From positions 6,995-70,994 of the forward strand of contig DASUHA010000085.1 of assembly GCA_036273735.1 (NCBI GenBank): 64,000 nt of DNA, in the 5' to 3' direction. This DNA comes from 13-2-20CM-66-19 sp036273735. Its GTDB lineage: Bacteria > Pseudomonadota > Gammaproteobacteria > Steroidobacterales > Steroidobacteraceae. The first letter of the stretch is position 1; every line of letters begins with the position of its first letter. The position numbers and the translations under genes were made by a program. The notes under the pieces are model-generated. The model worked only from the letters and a program-made list of their open reading frames with translations. It did not search any database and was not told the DNA's origin. Below, piece after piece: positions 1-8,517 of the stretch.

Positions 1-2051
1 GGCTGTTCCTGCGTGATATACGCGCCACGCTGATCTCCGCGCTCGCCATCCCGCTCGCGGCCATCCCGACCTTCCTCTTCATGCAATGGATCGGGTTCTC
101 GCTCAACCAGGTGAGCCTGCTCGCGCTGTCGCTCGTCTCCGGCGTTCTCGTCGACGATGCGATCGTCGAGATCGAGAACATCGTGCGCCACAAGCGCATG
201 GGCAAGAGCGCCTTCCAGGCGGCGCTCGATGCCGCCGACCAGATCGGCCTCGCCGTCATCGCGACCTCGGCCACCATCATTGCCGTGTTCATGCCGGTGA
301 GCTTCATGGGCGGGATCATCGGCCAGTACTTCAAGCAGTTCGGCCTCACCGTCGCAGCGGCGGTGTTCTTCTCGCTGCTCGTCGCCCGGCTGCTGACGCC
401 CGTGATCGCCGCCTACGCGCTGACGTCCGACACCGCAGGGCACCACGGGGGGGACGGCCCGATCATGGCAGGCTACCTCAAGGTGTTGAATTGGTGCATA
501 CACCACCGCTGGAAGACGATCCTCTGCGGTGTCGCCTTCTTCGCGATCTCGGTGATCGGGCTCGCGATGATGCCCAAATCCTTCATCCCCGATTCCGACG
601 ACGGCAGCCCGGCACTGCACATCGACCTGCCTCCTGGCGTATCGCTGGCCGACACCAAGAAAGTCGCCGATGCCGCTTTCGGGATCCTGGCCCGCCAAGC
701 CGAAGTGCTCAGCGTCGACGAGTCGGTCGGCGACAATGGTGCCATCAATGCGGCCAATCTCTACATCACGATGGTGCCTCGCAGCAAGCGCAGTGTGAGC
801 GAGACGCAATGGCAGAATCGGATGCTGAAGCTCCTCAAGGGCATTCCGGACGGGCGGATGTACTTCCAGACGCAGAACGGCTCTTCGGACGGCCACGCCA
901 TCACAATCGACCTCACGGGCGAGGATCTGCAGCTCCTGTCCAGCACGGCTCGTAAGGTAATGGAGCAGATGCGCACGCTTCCCGGCATCGTCGATGTCGG
1001 CTCGAACGATGATCTGCCGCAGCCGGAGATCCTCATCCGCCCGAGATTCGATCTGGCGGCGCGGCTGGGCGTCACCGTGGCCAACATCAGCGATACCATC
1101 CGTATCGGCACGCTCGGCGACCTTGTGCAGAACGACGCCAAATTCACCCTACCCGACCGTCAGGTCCCGATCCTCGTCAGCTTGCAGCGCACCGCGCGGC
1201 AGGACCTCAGCGCTCTCGAGAACCTGCCGGTCCCGACCTCGAGCGGCAGCACGGTGCCCCTGAAGGCGGTGGCCGACTTCAGCTTCGGCCAGGGGCCGCA
1301 GGCGATCCACAGCTACGATCAGAGCCTGCGCGTCGCCATCGATGCGGACTTGAACGGCATCGAACTCGGCACGGCGATGAAGGAGATCCACGCCCTGCCG
1401 CTGCTGAAGAACCTGCCGCAGGGCGTGCGGCTGGTCGAGACCGGCAACGCGCAGCTCATGAGCGAGCTCTTCACCGACTTCGGCATCGCCATGGTGACCG
1501 GCATCCTCATGGTGTTCGCGGTGCTCGTGCTCCTCTTCGTGCGCGTGCTGCAGCCGATCACCATCCTGTCATCGCTTCCCCTGTCGCTCGGCGGCGCAGT
1601 GCTCGCCCTCTGGCTGACGCAGAAGCCGCTGTCGCTCGGCGTCATGATCGGGTTCCTGATGCTCATGGGCATTGTCGCGAAGAACGCCATTCTGTTGGTC
1701 GACTTCGCCATTGAGGAGATGCGCGCGGGTAAGGATCGATACACGGCCCTGATGGAGTCGGGCCACAAGCGCGCACGGCCGATCGTGATGACGACCGTTG
1801 CCATGGTCGCGGGCATGCTTCCCGTCGCGCTCGCAATCGGCGACGAGTTCCGCGCGCCGATGGCGATCGCGGTGATCGGCGGCCTCATCACCTCCACTGC
1901 GCTCACGCTGATCGTGGTGCCGGCAGGCTTCACCCTGATCGACGACATCGAGCGCTGGGTCGGGCCGAAGGTGAGCAAGGTTCTGATCGCCGAGCCGTCA
2001 GAGGATCACGGAGCTGCACCGATCGGCACGACGCACCAGCCGGCGGGGTGA
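1..2051 (+). CDS. RND (HAE1/AcrB-type) efflux permease, 5'-truncated by the window edge
   Basis: The reading frame is open from base 3, so only about the last 682 residues of a protein normally 1,000-1,050 long are present. It is an inner-membrane proton-driven exporter of the AcrB/MexB class, which works with a periplasmic adaptor and an outer-membrane channel, both presumably encoded upstream of the window. The visible part begins in the TM2-TM4 region and carries the RND signature VDDAIVEIENIV, whose acidic residues belong to the proton relay. It continues through the second periplasmic docking/porter domain and ends with the second helix bundle, including GIVAKNAILLVDFA. The substrate cannot be told from sequence. 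An internal ATG at base 81 lies inside a membrane helix and is not the true start. Confidence 0.93.
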   Translation, partial: LFLRDIRATLISALAIPLAAIPTFLFMQWIGFSLNQVSLLALSLVSGVLVDDAIVEIENIVRHKRMGKSAFQAALDAADQIGLAVIATSATIIAVFMPVSFMGGIIGQYFKQFGLTVAAAVFFSLLVARLLTPVIAAYALTSDTAGHHGGDGPIMAGYLKVLNWCIHHRWKTILCGVAFFAISVIGLAMMPKSFIPDSDDGSPALHIDLPPGVSLADTKKVADAAFGILARQAEVLSVDESVGDNGAINAANLYITMVPRSKRSVSETQWQNRMLKLLKGIPDGRMYFQTQNGSSDGHAITIDLTGEDLQLLSSTARKVMEQMRTLPGIVDVGSNDDLPQPEILIRPRFDLAARLGVTVANISDTIRIGTLGDLVQNDAKFTLPDRQVPILVSLQRTARQDLSALENLPVPTSSGSTVPLKAVADFSFGQGPQAIHSYDQSLRVAIDADLNGIELGTAMKEIHALPLLKNLPQGVRLVETGNAQLMSELFTDFGIAMVTGILMVFAVLVLLFVRVLQPITILSSLPLSLGGAVLALWLTQKPLSLGVMIGFLMLMGIVAKNAILLVDFAIEEMRAGKDRYTALMESGHKRARPIVMTTVAMVAGMLPVALAIGDEFRAPMAIAVIGGLITSTALTLIVVPAGFTLIDDIERWVGPKVSKVLIAEPSEDHGAAPIGTTHQPAG

Positions 2052-2167
2052 GGCACACGCGAGGCTCGAGCCCGCTCTCTAAGGGGCGGCAGTGTGGACA
2101 ACACCGGTCACCGGCATGGGCTATCGGGATGTGCCACAATCCCGTTTTGCCTCGCCGAGTAACGCCG

Positions 2168-3361
2168 ATGAGCCCGAGCCAGTCTTCACCAACATCGCAG
2201 TCCGCCCTCCTCACCCGCATCGGCGAGCTGGCGGTGGACATGGGCGCAGTGCGCCGCGACCTGCACCGGCATCCGGAGCTGGCATACAACGAGCAGCGCA
2301 CTGCATCGGTGGTGGCAAGGCTCCTGCGGGAATGGGGCATCGAGGTGCACGAGGGCATCGGCAGGACTGGCCTGGTCGGGGTGATCACGGCAGGAAACTC
2401 CGAGCGGGCGATCGGTCTGCGCGCGGACATGGATGCCCTGCCCATACACGAGACATCCGGCGCTCCACACGCGAGCGCCAACGCCGGTGTTGCCCACAGC
2501 TGCGGACATGACGGGCACATGGCCATGTTGCTTTGCGCGGCGCGTTACCTGTCGGAGACGCGACGATTCAATGGGCGCGTGCACCTGCTCTTCCAGCCGG
2601 CCGAGGAGGGTCTTGCAGGCGCCAGGGCGATGATTGAGGACGGTCTCTTCAAGCGATTCCCCTGCGCCGAGGTTTACGCCCTGCACAACTGGCCGATACT
2701 GCCCGCCGGCACCATTGCCACGCGCGCCGGCCCGATCATGGGCGCATCCGACCGCTTCACGATCACGGTGCGCGGAACGGGCGGGCACGCCGCACAACCG
2801 CATCTCGCTTCCGACAGCGTGCTCTGCGCCGCGCAGATCGTGACCGGCGCACACACGCTCATCCCGCGCCGCATCGACCCAACTGCGACCGCAGTGCTCT
2901 CGATCACCCGGATCCAGGGAGGCGCCTCGTTCAACGTGCTGCCGGACCAGGTGCAGCTCTTCGGCACGGTGCGGACTTTCGATCCGGCCGTGCAGGACAA
3001 GCTCGAGGCAACACTTCGCGAGTGGGTGGAGCTCACTGCGAAGGCGGCCGGCTGCACCGCGTCCCTGGAATACCGGCGGATCTATCCCGCAACCATCAAC
3101 GACCCGACATGCGCTCAGCACGCCCTCGATGCGGCAAGCGCACTATTCGGCCGGGCGTTGCGCGCGGATGCGCCGGCGGCGACCGCGGAGGACTTCGCCT
3201 TCATGCTGCAGCAGGTGCCCGGCGCCTATATCTGGGTCGGCAGCCGAAAGGGCGACGCCAGCCCTTCTCTGCACCATCCGTCGTTCGACTTCAACGACGA
3301 GGCGCTGCCCGCCGGCGCCGCGCTTCTGGCGAGCCTGGCGGAGCGTCGGCTGCCGGTTTGA
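2168..3361 (+). CDS. M20 family amidohydrolase (hippurate hydrolase / N-acyl amino acid deacylase type)
   Basis: A 397-residue metallo-amidohydrolase of peptidase family M20D that removes acyl groups from amino acids or peptides in the cytoplasm. Metal-binding motifs are in order: HRHPEL near residue 31, LRADMDALP near 84, SCGHDGH near 111 and PAEEG near 145. A dimerisation lid follows (TVRGTGGHAAQPH) and the C-terminal metal histidine is in LHHPSFDFND. The frame is open upstream to a GTG at 2048, but the extra 40 residues look non-coding and the family starts close to the ATG chosen here; the resulting length matches family norms. The exact acyl substrate is unknown. The 116-base gap after the RND gene suggests its own promoter. 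Confidence 0.92.
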   Translation: MSPSQSSPTSQSALLTRIGELAVDMGAVRRDLHRHPELAYNEQRTASVVARLLREWGIEVHEGIGRTGLVGVITAGNSERAIGLRADMDALPIHETSGAPHASANAGVAHSCGHDGHMAMLLCAARYLSETRRFNGRVHLLFQPAEEGLAGARAMIEDGLFKRFPCAEVYALHNWPILPAGTIATRAGPIMGASDRFTITVRGTGGHAAQPHLASDSVLCAAQIVTGAHTLIPRRIDPTATAVLSITRIQGGASFNVLPDQVQLFGTVRTFDPAVQDKLEATLREWVELTAKAAGCTASLEYRRIYPATINDPTCAQHALDAASALFGRALRADAPAATAEDFAFMLQQVPGAYIWVGSRKGDASPSLHHPSFDFNDEALPAGAALLASLAERRLPV

Positions 3362-3421
3362 GGACTGCGCGGGGCGATGCCGCGCGCAAGGTGTGCCCGC
3401 GCTTACACGCGAAGCGAGCGG

Positions 3422-3907
3422 TCAATGCGAGCCGTGAGCGCTCCCGGGGAACAGCCGGCAGTACACGCAGTGTGGCGCGTCCGGCCCGGACTCCACCCAG
3501 AGGGTGCGAACCCAGGGCAGGTTGTGGGGTGCGGCCGCGAACTCCCACGACTGGTTCTGAAGGTCACGCTCGAGCAGCTCGTCCGGACTGGCGTGTCCGA
3601 GCAGCTCCGCCGCACGCCGTACTTCGATGTCACCGCGCGGCAGCACGGTGATCGCGGCGGCGCCGTGCTCGATCCGCTCAGCGAGCCTATGCGCGTGCTG
3701 CTCGCCCTCGGCACGCGCGAATAGCGTACGAAAATACTGTGCGATCCGGTCGTGCAGCGATAGGGCAGGATCACCCGCTACACGGCCTGGCCCGTGACCC
3801 GCGGTGAGCTCGATTCGGTCGGTCGGAAAGCCATCGCGGAACAGCGCGAGACGGGCACGCTCGGCGGTCTCGACGTCATTGAACACGGCCAGCAGGACTG
3901 CGCTCAT
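3422..3907 (-). CDS. Conserved hypothetical protein, possibly general-stress 17M/YflT-like
   Basis: A 161-residue soluble protein with no signal peptide. The N-terminus (MSAVLLAVFNDVETAERA..L...GFPTDRIEL) resembles the alpha/beta fold of YflT/GS17M-type stress proteins, in which a short beta strand is followed by a helix that contacts a small ligand or partner. The C-terminal half (NQSWEFAAAPHNLPWVRTLWVESGP, given here in spaced form only as the region around residues 118-142) is not familiar to me. A GAGGG ribosome-binding site precedes the ATG, and a TAGAAT -10-like hexamer lies at 3964-3969 on the minus strand. It is monocistronic and divergent from the Bat operon. The assignment to a family is tentative; the coding call rests on length, RBS and codon pattern. 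Confidence 0.6.
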   Translation of the reverse strand: MSAVLLAVFNDVETAERARLALFRDGFPTDRIELTAGHGPGRVAGDPALSLHDRIAQYFRTLFARAEGEQHAHRLAERIEHGAAAITVLPRGDIEVRRAAELLGHASPDELLERDLQNQSWEFAAAPHNLPWVRTLWVESGPDAPHCVYCRLFPGSAHGSH

Positions 3908-4154
3908 GTCTCGCCCTCCATACGGTAAACCGGCGTCGGCGAAGGTAGTGGTTCGAGCGAGCAGATTCTATGCCCGCGCTCCCCACCCGGGTAATGGGTA
4001 CCCTCCGGCCGGTTAATATGTTCACGGAACCCGGCCGCCGACCCACGGTCAATCCGGCTCCGGGCCAAGCTGGATCGCCGCAGCGATCCGGCGGCATCTG
4101 CGGCAATCACACCGCGTTTGCTACGCTCCACAGACAAAAGTGAGGACACTTACG

Positions 4155-5168
4155 ATGACAGCCGGCTCGAGCCCCCTCGCCGCGAAGCCCGTCCGCACGG
4201 GCAGCGCCACCCACACCGCCTTCATGCGGTTGCGGGATTATCTGGGCAGCCAGATCATCGGGCAGGTGACGCTGGTCGAGCGGTTGCTCATCGCACTCCT
4301 TGCGGATGGCCACCTGCTCGTGGAAGGTCCGCCGGGGCTAGCGAAGACCCGCGCCGTGAAGGCCCTCGCGCAGGCCCTCGATGCCGATTTCCAGCGCCTG
4401 CAGTTCACACCCGACCTGCTGCCCGCCGACCTGACAGGCTCGGACATCTATCGGCCCGAGGAAGGCGTCTTTCGCTTTCAGCGCGGGCCGCTCTTCCACA
4501 ACCTGATTCTCGCCGACGAGGTCAACCGCGCACCGGCCAAGGTGCAATCGGCGCTGCTCGAGGCGATGGCCGAGCAACAGATCAGCGTCGGAGCGGCGAG
4601 CTACCGGCTGCCGCAACTCTTCCTCGTGATGGCGACTCAGAATCCGATCGAGCAGGAAGGCACGTATCCACTGCCCGAGGCGCAGCTCGACCGCTTCATG
4701 CTGCACACCCGCGTCGACTATCCCGACCGCGCGACGACGCTCGCGATCATGGCGCTCGCGCGGCGCGAGGCCATCGCCCGCCAGGAGCTGTCACCGCCGG
4801 AGCATCGTATTTCGCAGGAGAGCGTGTTTGCCGCGCGCCGCGAGGTGCTCGGCCTCACACTGTCGGAGCCTGTCGCCGACTACATCGCCGCGCTCGTAGA
4901 TGCGACACGACGGCCGGAGCCTTACAGCGCGCAGCTGCGCGAGTGGCTGCGCTGGGGCGCGAGCCCGCGCGCGGCCATCGCGATCGAGCGCGGCGCGCGG
5001 GCGCTCGCATGGCTCGATGCGCGCGAGTTCGTCACACCGGAGGACGTGCAGGCCATCACTCCCGATGCGCTGCGCCACCGGCTGTTGCTCGACTACACGG
5101 CGCAGGCACGCGGTGTGTCGGCCCAGGCCTGCATCGAGGAGTTGTTGAGTCGGGTCCCAGCTCCATGA
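4155..5168 (+). CDS. MoxR-family AAA+ ATPase (first gene of Bat operon)
   Basis: A 337-residue AAA_3 chaperone-type ATPase. Walker A GPPGLAKT is at residues 58-65, Walker B LADEVNRAP near 118, then sensor-1 ATQNPIEQEGTYPLPEAQLDRF and the C-terminal lid domain. MoxR proteins act with DUF58 and VWA partners in folding, metal insertion or envelope-stress tolerance. The ATG at 4155 is preferred to a GTG at 4140 because GAGG sits 9 bases upstream of the ATG. The stop overlaps the start of the DUF58 gene (ATGA), so the operon is translationally coupled. Its role in oxygen or stress tolerance is inferred from the Bacteroides bat and Francisella moxR systems. Confidence 0.95.
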   Translation: MTAGSSPLAAKPVRTGSATHTAFMRLRDYLGSQIIGQVTLVERLLIALLADGHLLVEGPPGLAKTRAVKALAQALDADFQRLQFTPDLLPADLTGSDIYRPEEGVFRFQRGPLFHNLILADEVNRAPAKVQSALLEAMAEQQISVGAASYRLPQLFLVMATQNPIEQEGTYPLPEAQLDRFMLHTRVDYPDRATTLAIMALARREAIARQELSPPEHRISQESVFAARREVLGLTLSEPVADYIAALVDATRRPEPYSAQLREWLRWGASPRAAIAIERGARALAWLDAREFVTPEDVQAITPDALRHRLLLDYTAQARGVSAQACIEELLSRVPAP

Positions 5169-6067
5169 TCGTTCCGGATCTCGAGGAGTTGCTGGCGCTG
5201 CGCGGCGCCGCGCATGGACTCTCGCTGCACGGCCGCAAGGCGGCGCGCTCGGCGCCGCTCGGCGTACACTCGAGTGCGCAGCGCGGACGCGGGCTGGAGT
5301 TTCAGGAGGTCCGCCCGTATGTCGCGGGCGACGATCCACGCAACATCGACTGGCGCGTCACGGCGCGGCGCGGCCGGCCCCACACCAAGCTCTTTCGCGA
5401 GGAGCGGGAGCGTCCCGTGTGGCTGCTCGTGGACCTGCAGCCCGGACTCTTCTTCGGGACACGCCGGCAGTTGAAATCGGCGCTGGTCGTGCGCACCGCG
5501 GCGCTCCTCGCCTGGACCGCATCGCTCGGCGGCGACCGGGTCGGCGCAGTGATCGCCCACGGCGCCGGCGAGACACGCATCCTCCCGGCCCGCGCCCGCC
5601 AGACGGGTGTCCTGCCCGTGTTGGATGCGCTGCTGCAGTCCCAACCCAAGGCGCCGGGCGAGCCTGCTCCGCTCGCGTTGGAGGGCGCGCTGCGCGCCCT
5701 ATTGCCGCTCGCGCGTCCCGGCAGTCAGATCCTCGCCATCAGCGACTTCGCCGGCCTGCGGGAAGAGGCAAAGAGCCTCTGGACGGCGCTCGCCGCACAC
5801 GGCGATCTGCGACTCTTCTGGGTCACCGACCCTTTGGAGGAAGAAGGGCTGCCCAACGGCCGCTTCCGCGCCGGCCTGCCCGGCCGGCTGCGCATCCTGG
5901 AAGGCGCTCGCGTGCGGGAGCGCTGGCACCAGGCCTGGCGCGAGCGTCAGGCGCGCATCGCCGACCTGTCACAACACAATGCGGCCCCGGTGATCCGGCT
6001 CGATACCCGCGAGCTGGCCGAACGGGTTCTTCGCCCGCTGCTTCGGGCCCGGCAGTCAGCGGCATGA
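5165..6067 (+). CDS. DUF58 domain protein of the Bat operon
   Basis: A 300-residue protein with the DUF58 signature (RPYVAGDDPRNIDWRVTARRG, residues about 48-68), in which the GDD and IDW residues are near-invariant. A degenerate VWA-like fold follows (VWLLVDLQ; ILAISDF). DUF58 proteins are almost always encoded next to MoxR ATPases and are thought to be their clients or adaptors. The start overlaps the moxR stop by ATGA, and the end overlaps the DUF4381 gene the same way. A longer open frame runs back into the moxR region but is a shadow. Membrane segments, common in longer DUF58 proteins, are absent here, so this is the short cytoplasmic type. Confidence 0.93.
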   Translation: MIVPDLEELLALRGAAHGLSLHGRKAARSAPLGVHSSAQRGRGLEFQEVRPYVAGDDPRNIDWRVTARRGRPHTKLFREERERPVWLLVDLQPGLFFGTRRQLKSALVVRTAALLAWTASLGGDRVGAVIAHGAGETRILPARARQTGVLPVLDALLQSQPKAPGEPAPLALEGALRALLPLARPGSQILAISDFAGLREEAKSLWTALAAHGDLRLFWVTDPLEEEGLPNGRFRAGLPGRLRILEGARVRERWHQAWRERQARIADLSQHNAAPVIRLDTRELAERVLRPLLRARQSAA

Positions 6068-6561
6068 CACCCTCCTGGCTCGCACAGCTCGCCCCCGCCC
6101 ACGCACCCGCTCCGCCGGGTTGGTGGCCACCTGCGCCCGGCTGGTGGATCGCGGGCGCGCTGCTGCTCGCAGCGGCGGCTACAGGTGTCTGGTGGTGGCG
6201 TGACCCGTACCGCAGGAGCCGCCGCGCGGCCCTGCGCGAGCTGCGCGCCATCCGCAGGGACGCGTCCGATCTCGTGACGAGCGCGCGCGCCATCGAGAGC
6301 CTGATGCGCAGGTTCGCCATTGCGGTGTTTGGCAGCGCGCGCGTGGCCCGCCTGACGGGCGACGCCTGGCTGGCATTCGTCGGGGCTCAGGGCGGCGGCC
6401 CGCTCGCGGGAGAAGCGGGCCGATCGTTACTCTGCACCGCATTCGGCGGCAGCGTGAGCGATGATCGCGAGTGTTGGCTCGAGGGGGCGGACGCCTTCGT
6501 CCGACATGCGCGGCAGGCGGCGCAACATGCGGCCCGTCCGTCGCTTGCGGAGCAGCGCTGA
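6064..6561 (+). CDS. DUF4381 membrane protein of the Bat operon
   Basis: A 165-residue protein with a Trp/Pro-rich N-terminus, one transmembrane helix (WWIAGALLLAAAATGVWWW, residues about 26-44) and a cytoplasmic helical tail containing AIESLMRRFAIAVFG and LTGDAWLAF, both typical of DUF4381. Found almost only between DUF58 and VWA genes in proteobacterial Bat operons; the function is unknown, though a membrane anchor for the MoxR/DUF58 module is plausible. It starts by ATGA overlap with the DUF58 stop and ends by TGATG overlap with the next VWA gene. Confidence 0.88.
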   Translation: MTPSWLAQLAPAHAPAPPGWWPPAPGWWIAGALLLAAAATGVWWWRDPYRRSRRAALRELRAIRRDASDLVTSARAIESLMRRFAIAVFGSARVARLTGDAWLAFVGAQGGGPLAGEAGRSLLCTAFGGSVSDDRECWLEGADAFVRHARQAAQHAARPSLAEQR

Positions 6562-7526
6562 TGTTCCATCTCGCCTGGCCCTGGATGGCGCTGCTGCTGC
6601 CTCTACCCTGGATCCTGCTGAGGGTGCGCCGCACCGCTCAGCCGAGCGGCGCGGCCCTGTATCTGCCATTCGCCACCTCGGTTGCCGCGCCGACTGCGGC
6701 TGCAACGCTGTCGCGCTCCGTGCTCGCGCTGTTCGCGGCCGTGTGGGCACTCCTCGTTCTCGCCGCCATGCGCCCGCAATGGCTGGGGGAGCCGCTACCC
6801 GTCCCGACGAGCGGCCGCCAGATCATGTTGGCGATCGACTGCTCGGGGTCGATGGCTTCCCAGGACATGGGCGGTGTCAGTCGCCTGGAGATCGTGCAGA
6901 TCGTCGCGGGACACTTCATCGACCGCCGGCGCGGCGATCAGATCGGGCTCATTCTCTTCGGCACGCGGCCTTATCTGCAGGCGCCGCTCTCGATGGACAT
7001 CCCGACGGTGCACCAGTTTCTGAACGAGGCCGTGGTGGGCGTCGCGGGGACGCAGACGGCGATCGGCGATGCCATCGGGCTTGCCATCAAGGAGCTGCGC
7101 CAGCGTGAGCGCACGGGCGGCGCCCCCATTCACAAGTCGGTGCTCATTCTGCTCACCGACGGTGGCAACGACGCGGGCGTCATGCCGCCGCTCGAGGCGG
7201 CGCGGCTCGCCGCACAGACCGGCCTGCGCATCTTCACGATCGGTGTGGGGGCTGAGGAGGAGCAGTCTCTGTTCGGGCCCACCGCCGGCAATACCGACCT
7301 CGACGTCGGCCTCCTCAAGCAGATCGCGAGCATCACCGGCGGGGAGTTCTTCCGCGCGGCTAACCCACAGGCACTGCAGGCCGTCTACCACCGGATCGAT
7401 GAGCTCGAGCCGACCGCAGGTCACGATCAGTGGCTGCGGCCCGCGGCCGAATGGTTCACCTGGCCGCTGGCGCTCGCCCTGCTCCTGAGCGTTCCGGCCG
7501 CGTGGCTCCTGGCGGTGCGGATCTGA
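6561..7526 (+). CDS. batA: VWA domain membrane protein, BatA-like
   Basis: A 321-residue protein with two N-terminal membrane helices (residues about 6-21 and 55-72), a periplasmic or cytoplasmic von Willebrand factor A domain, and a C-terminal helix near 300-318. The metal-ion-dependent adhesion site is intact: DCSGSM near residue 94, a conserved Thr in GTQTAIGDAIG, and LLTDGGND. VWA domains of this class bind partner proteins through a bound divalent cation and probably sit with BatB and BatD in a membrane complex. Coupled by TGATG overlap to the upstream gene; only 4 bases separate it from BatB. Confidence 0.93.
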   Translation: MFHLAWPWMALLLPLPWILLRVRRTAQPSGAALYLPFATSVAAPTAAATLSRSVLALFAAVWALLVLAAMRPQWLGEPLPVPTSGRQIMLAIDCSGSMASQDMGGVSRLEIVQIVAGHFIDRRRGDQIGLILFGTRPYLQAPLSMDIPTVHQFLNEAVVGVAGTQTAIGDAIGLAIKELRQRERTGGAPIHKSVLILLTDGGNDAGVMPPLEAARLAAQTGLRIFTIGVGAEEEQSLFGPTAGNTDLDVGLLKQIASITGGEFFRAANPQALQAVYHRIDELEPTAGHDQWLRPAAEWFTWPLALALLLSVPAAWLLAVRI

Positions 7527-7530
7527 CCTC

Positions 7531-8517
7531 ATGAGTCACTTTCATCTGCTGCACCCTTACTGGCTGTTGGCGCTGCCGCCACTCCTGGCGTTCGCCATCT
7601 GGTTGGCCCGTCGCCGCGGCCGCGACGGCCCCTGGCGGCAGCTCCTGGATGGCGAGCTGCTCTCACTCCTGCGGTTGAATGAGGCCGGCAGGGGTCGCTC
7701 GCCCTGGTTCCTGATCGGCCTCGCCTGGACCCTGGCGGTGTTGGCGCTCGCAGGACCGACGTGGCAGCGGCAGATCACGCCGGCCTATCGCGCGCCGGCC
7801 GCCTGGATCGTCGCGCTCGAGCTGTCCCCTTCGATGGAGGCCGCCGACGTTGCGCCGAGCCGGATGGCGCGGGCGCACTATGCCGTCGATGACCTGTTGT
7901 CAGCGGCGCACGATGCCCGGGTGGGGCTCATTGCGTTCGCGGGAGAGGCCTACACCGTTGCACCTCTCACCAGCGATGTCGCGACGATCCGGAATCTCGC
8001 GCGGCCGTTGACTCCGGGTCTCATGCCGGAGTCGGGTGATCGCCTGGCGCCGGCGCTCGAGGAGGCGCAGCGCCTGCTGCAGGCCTCACCGGGAAAGCAT
8101 CGGCAGGTGATCGTGATCACGGACGGATTCGATGACCCGGCGCGCGCCCTGCTCACCGCGCGGCGGCTGCAGCAACAGGGCATCGGCGTCAGCGTCGTCG
8201 GTGTGGGGACTGCGGCCGGCGCTCCCGAGCCGGATGGCAATGGTGGCTTCGTCCGCGATGCGCAGAAGCAGGTCGTGTTGACGCATCTCGACAGCGGCCT
8301 CCTGCAGCGCGTCGCCACCGCGGGTGGCGGCAGTTACGTGCCGTTCACCAGCCTGCCGACCCTGGTCAAGGCTCTGGACGATGCCCGCTCGCGGGAGATG
8401 ACCTCGGGCATCGCTGCCCCACATGTGAAGCTTGCGAGCTGGCTCAATGACGGCGTATGGCTCCTGCCACCGCTGCTGCTGCTCGCGGCGCTCATCGCCC
8501 GGCGGGGTTGGCTGTGA
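7531..8517 (+). CDS. batB: VWA domain membrane protein, BatB-like, with altered MIDAS
   Basis: A 328-residue paralogue of the preceding gene with the same topology: helices at about 8-25 and 50-68, a VWA domain, and a C-terminal helix (LLPPLLLLAALIA). The MIDAS motif reads ELSPSM, so the first Asp of the DxSxS signature is Glu; the second element (PESGDRLAPALEEA) and VITDGFDD are present. The substitution may change metal affinity or partner selectivity, but Glu can still ligate metal. It ends by GTGA overlap with the TPR gene. Confidence 0.91.
   Translation: MSHFHLLHPYWLLALPPLLAFAIWLARRRGRDGPWRQLLDGELLSLLRLNEAGRGRSPWFLIGLAWTLAVLALAGPTWQRQITPAYRAPAAWIVALELSPSMEAADVAPSRMARAHYAVDDLLSAAHDARVGLIAFAGEAYTVAPLTSDVATIRNLARPLTPGLMPESGDRLAPALEEAQRLLQASPGKHRQVIVITDGFDDPARALLTARRLQQQGIGVSVVGVGTAAGAPEPDGNGGFVRDAQKQVVLTHLDSGLLQRVATAGGGSYVPFTSLPTLVKALDDARSREMTSGIAAPHVKLASWLNDGVWLLPPLLLLAALIARRGWL

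Noticed and set aside
4118..5164. An N-terminal extension of the DUF58 protein across moxR
   Set aside because: The longer frame overlaps the whole MoxR gene in another frame; the ATGA overlap gives the real start at 5165.
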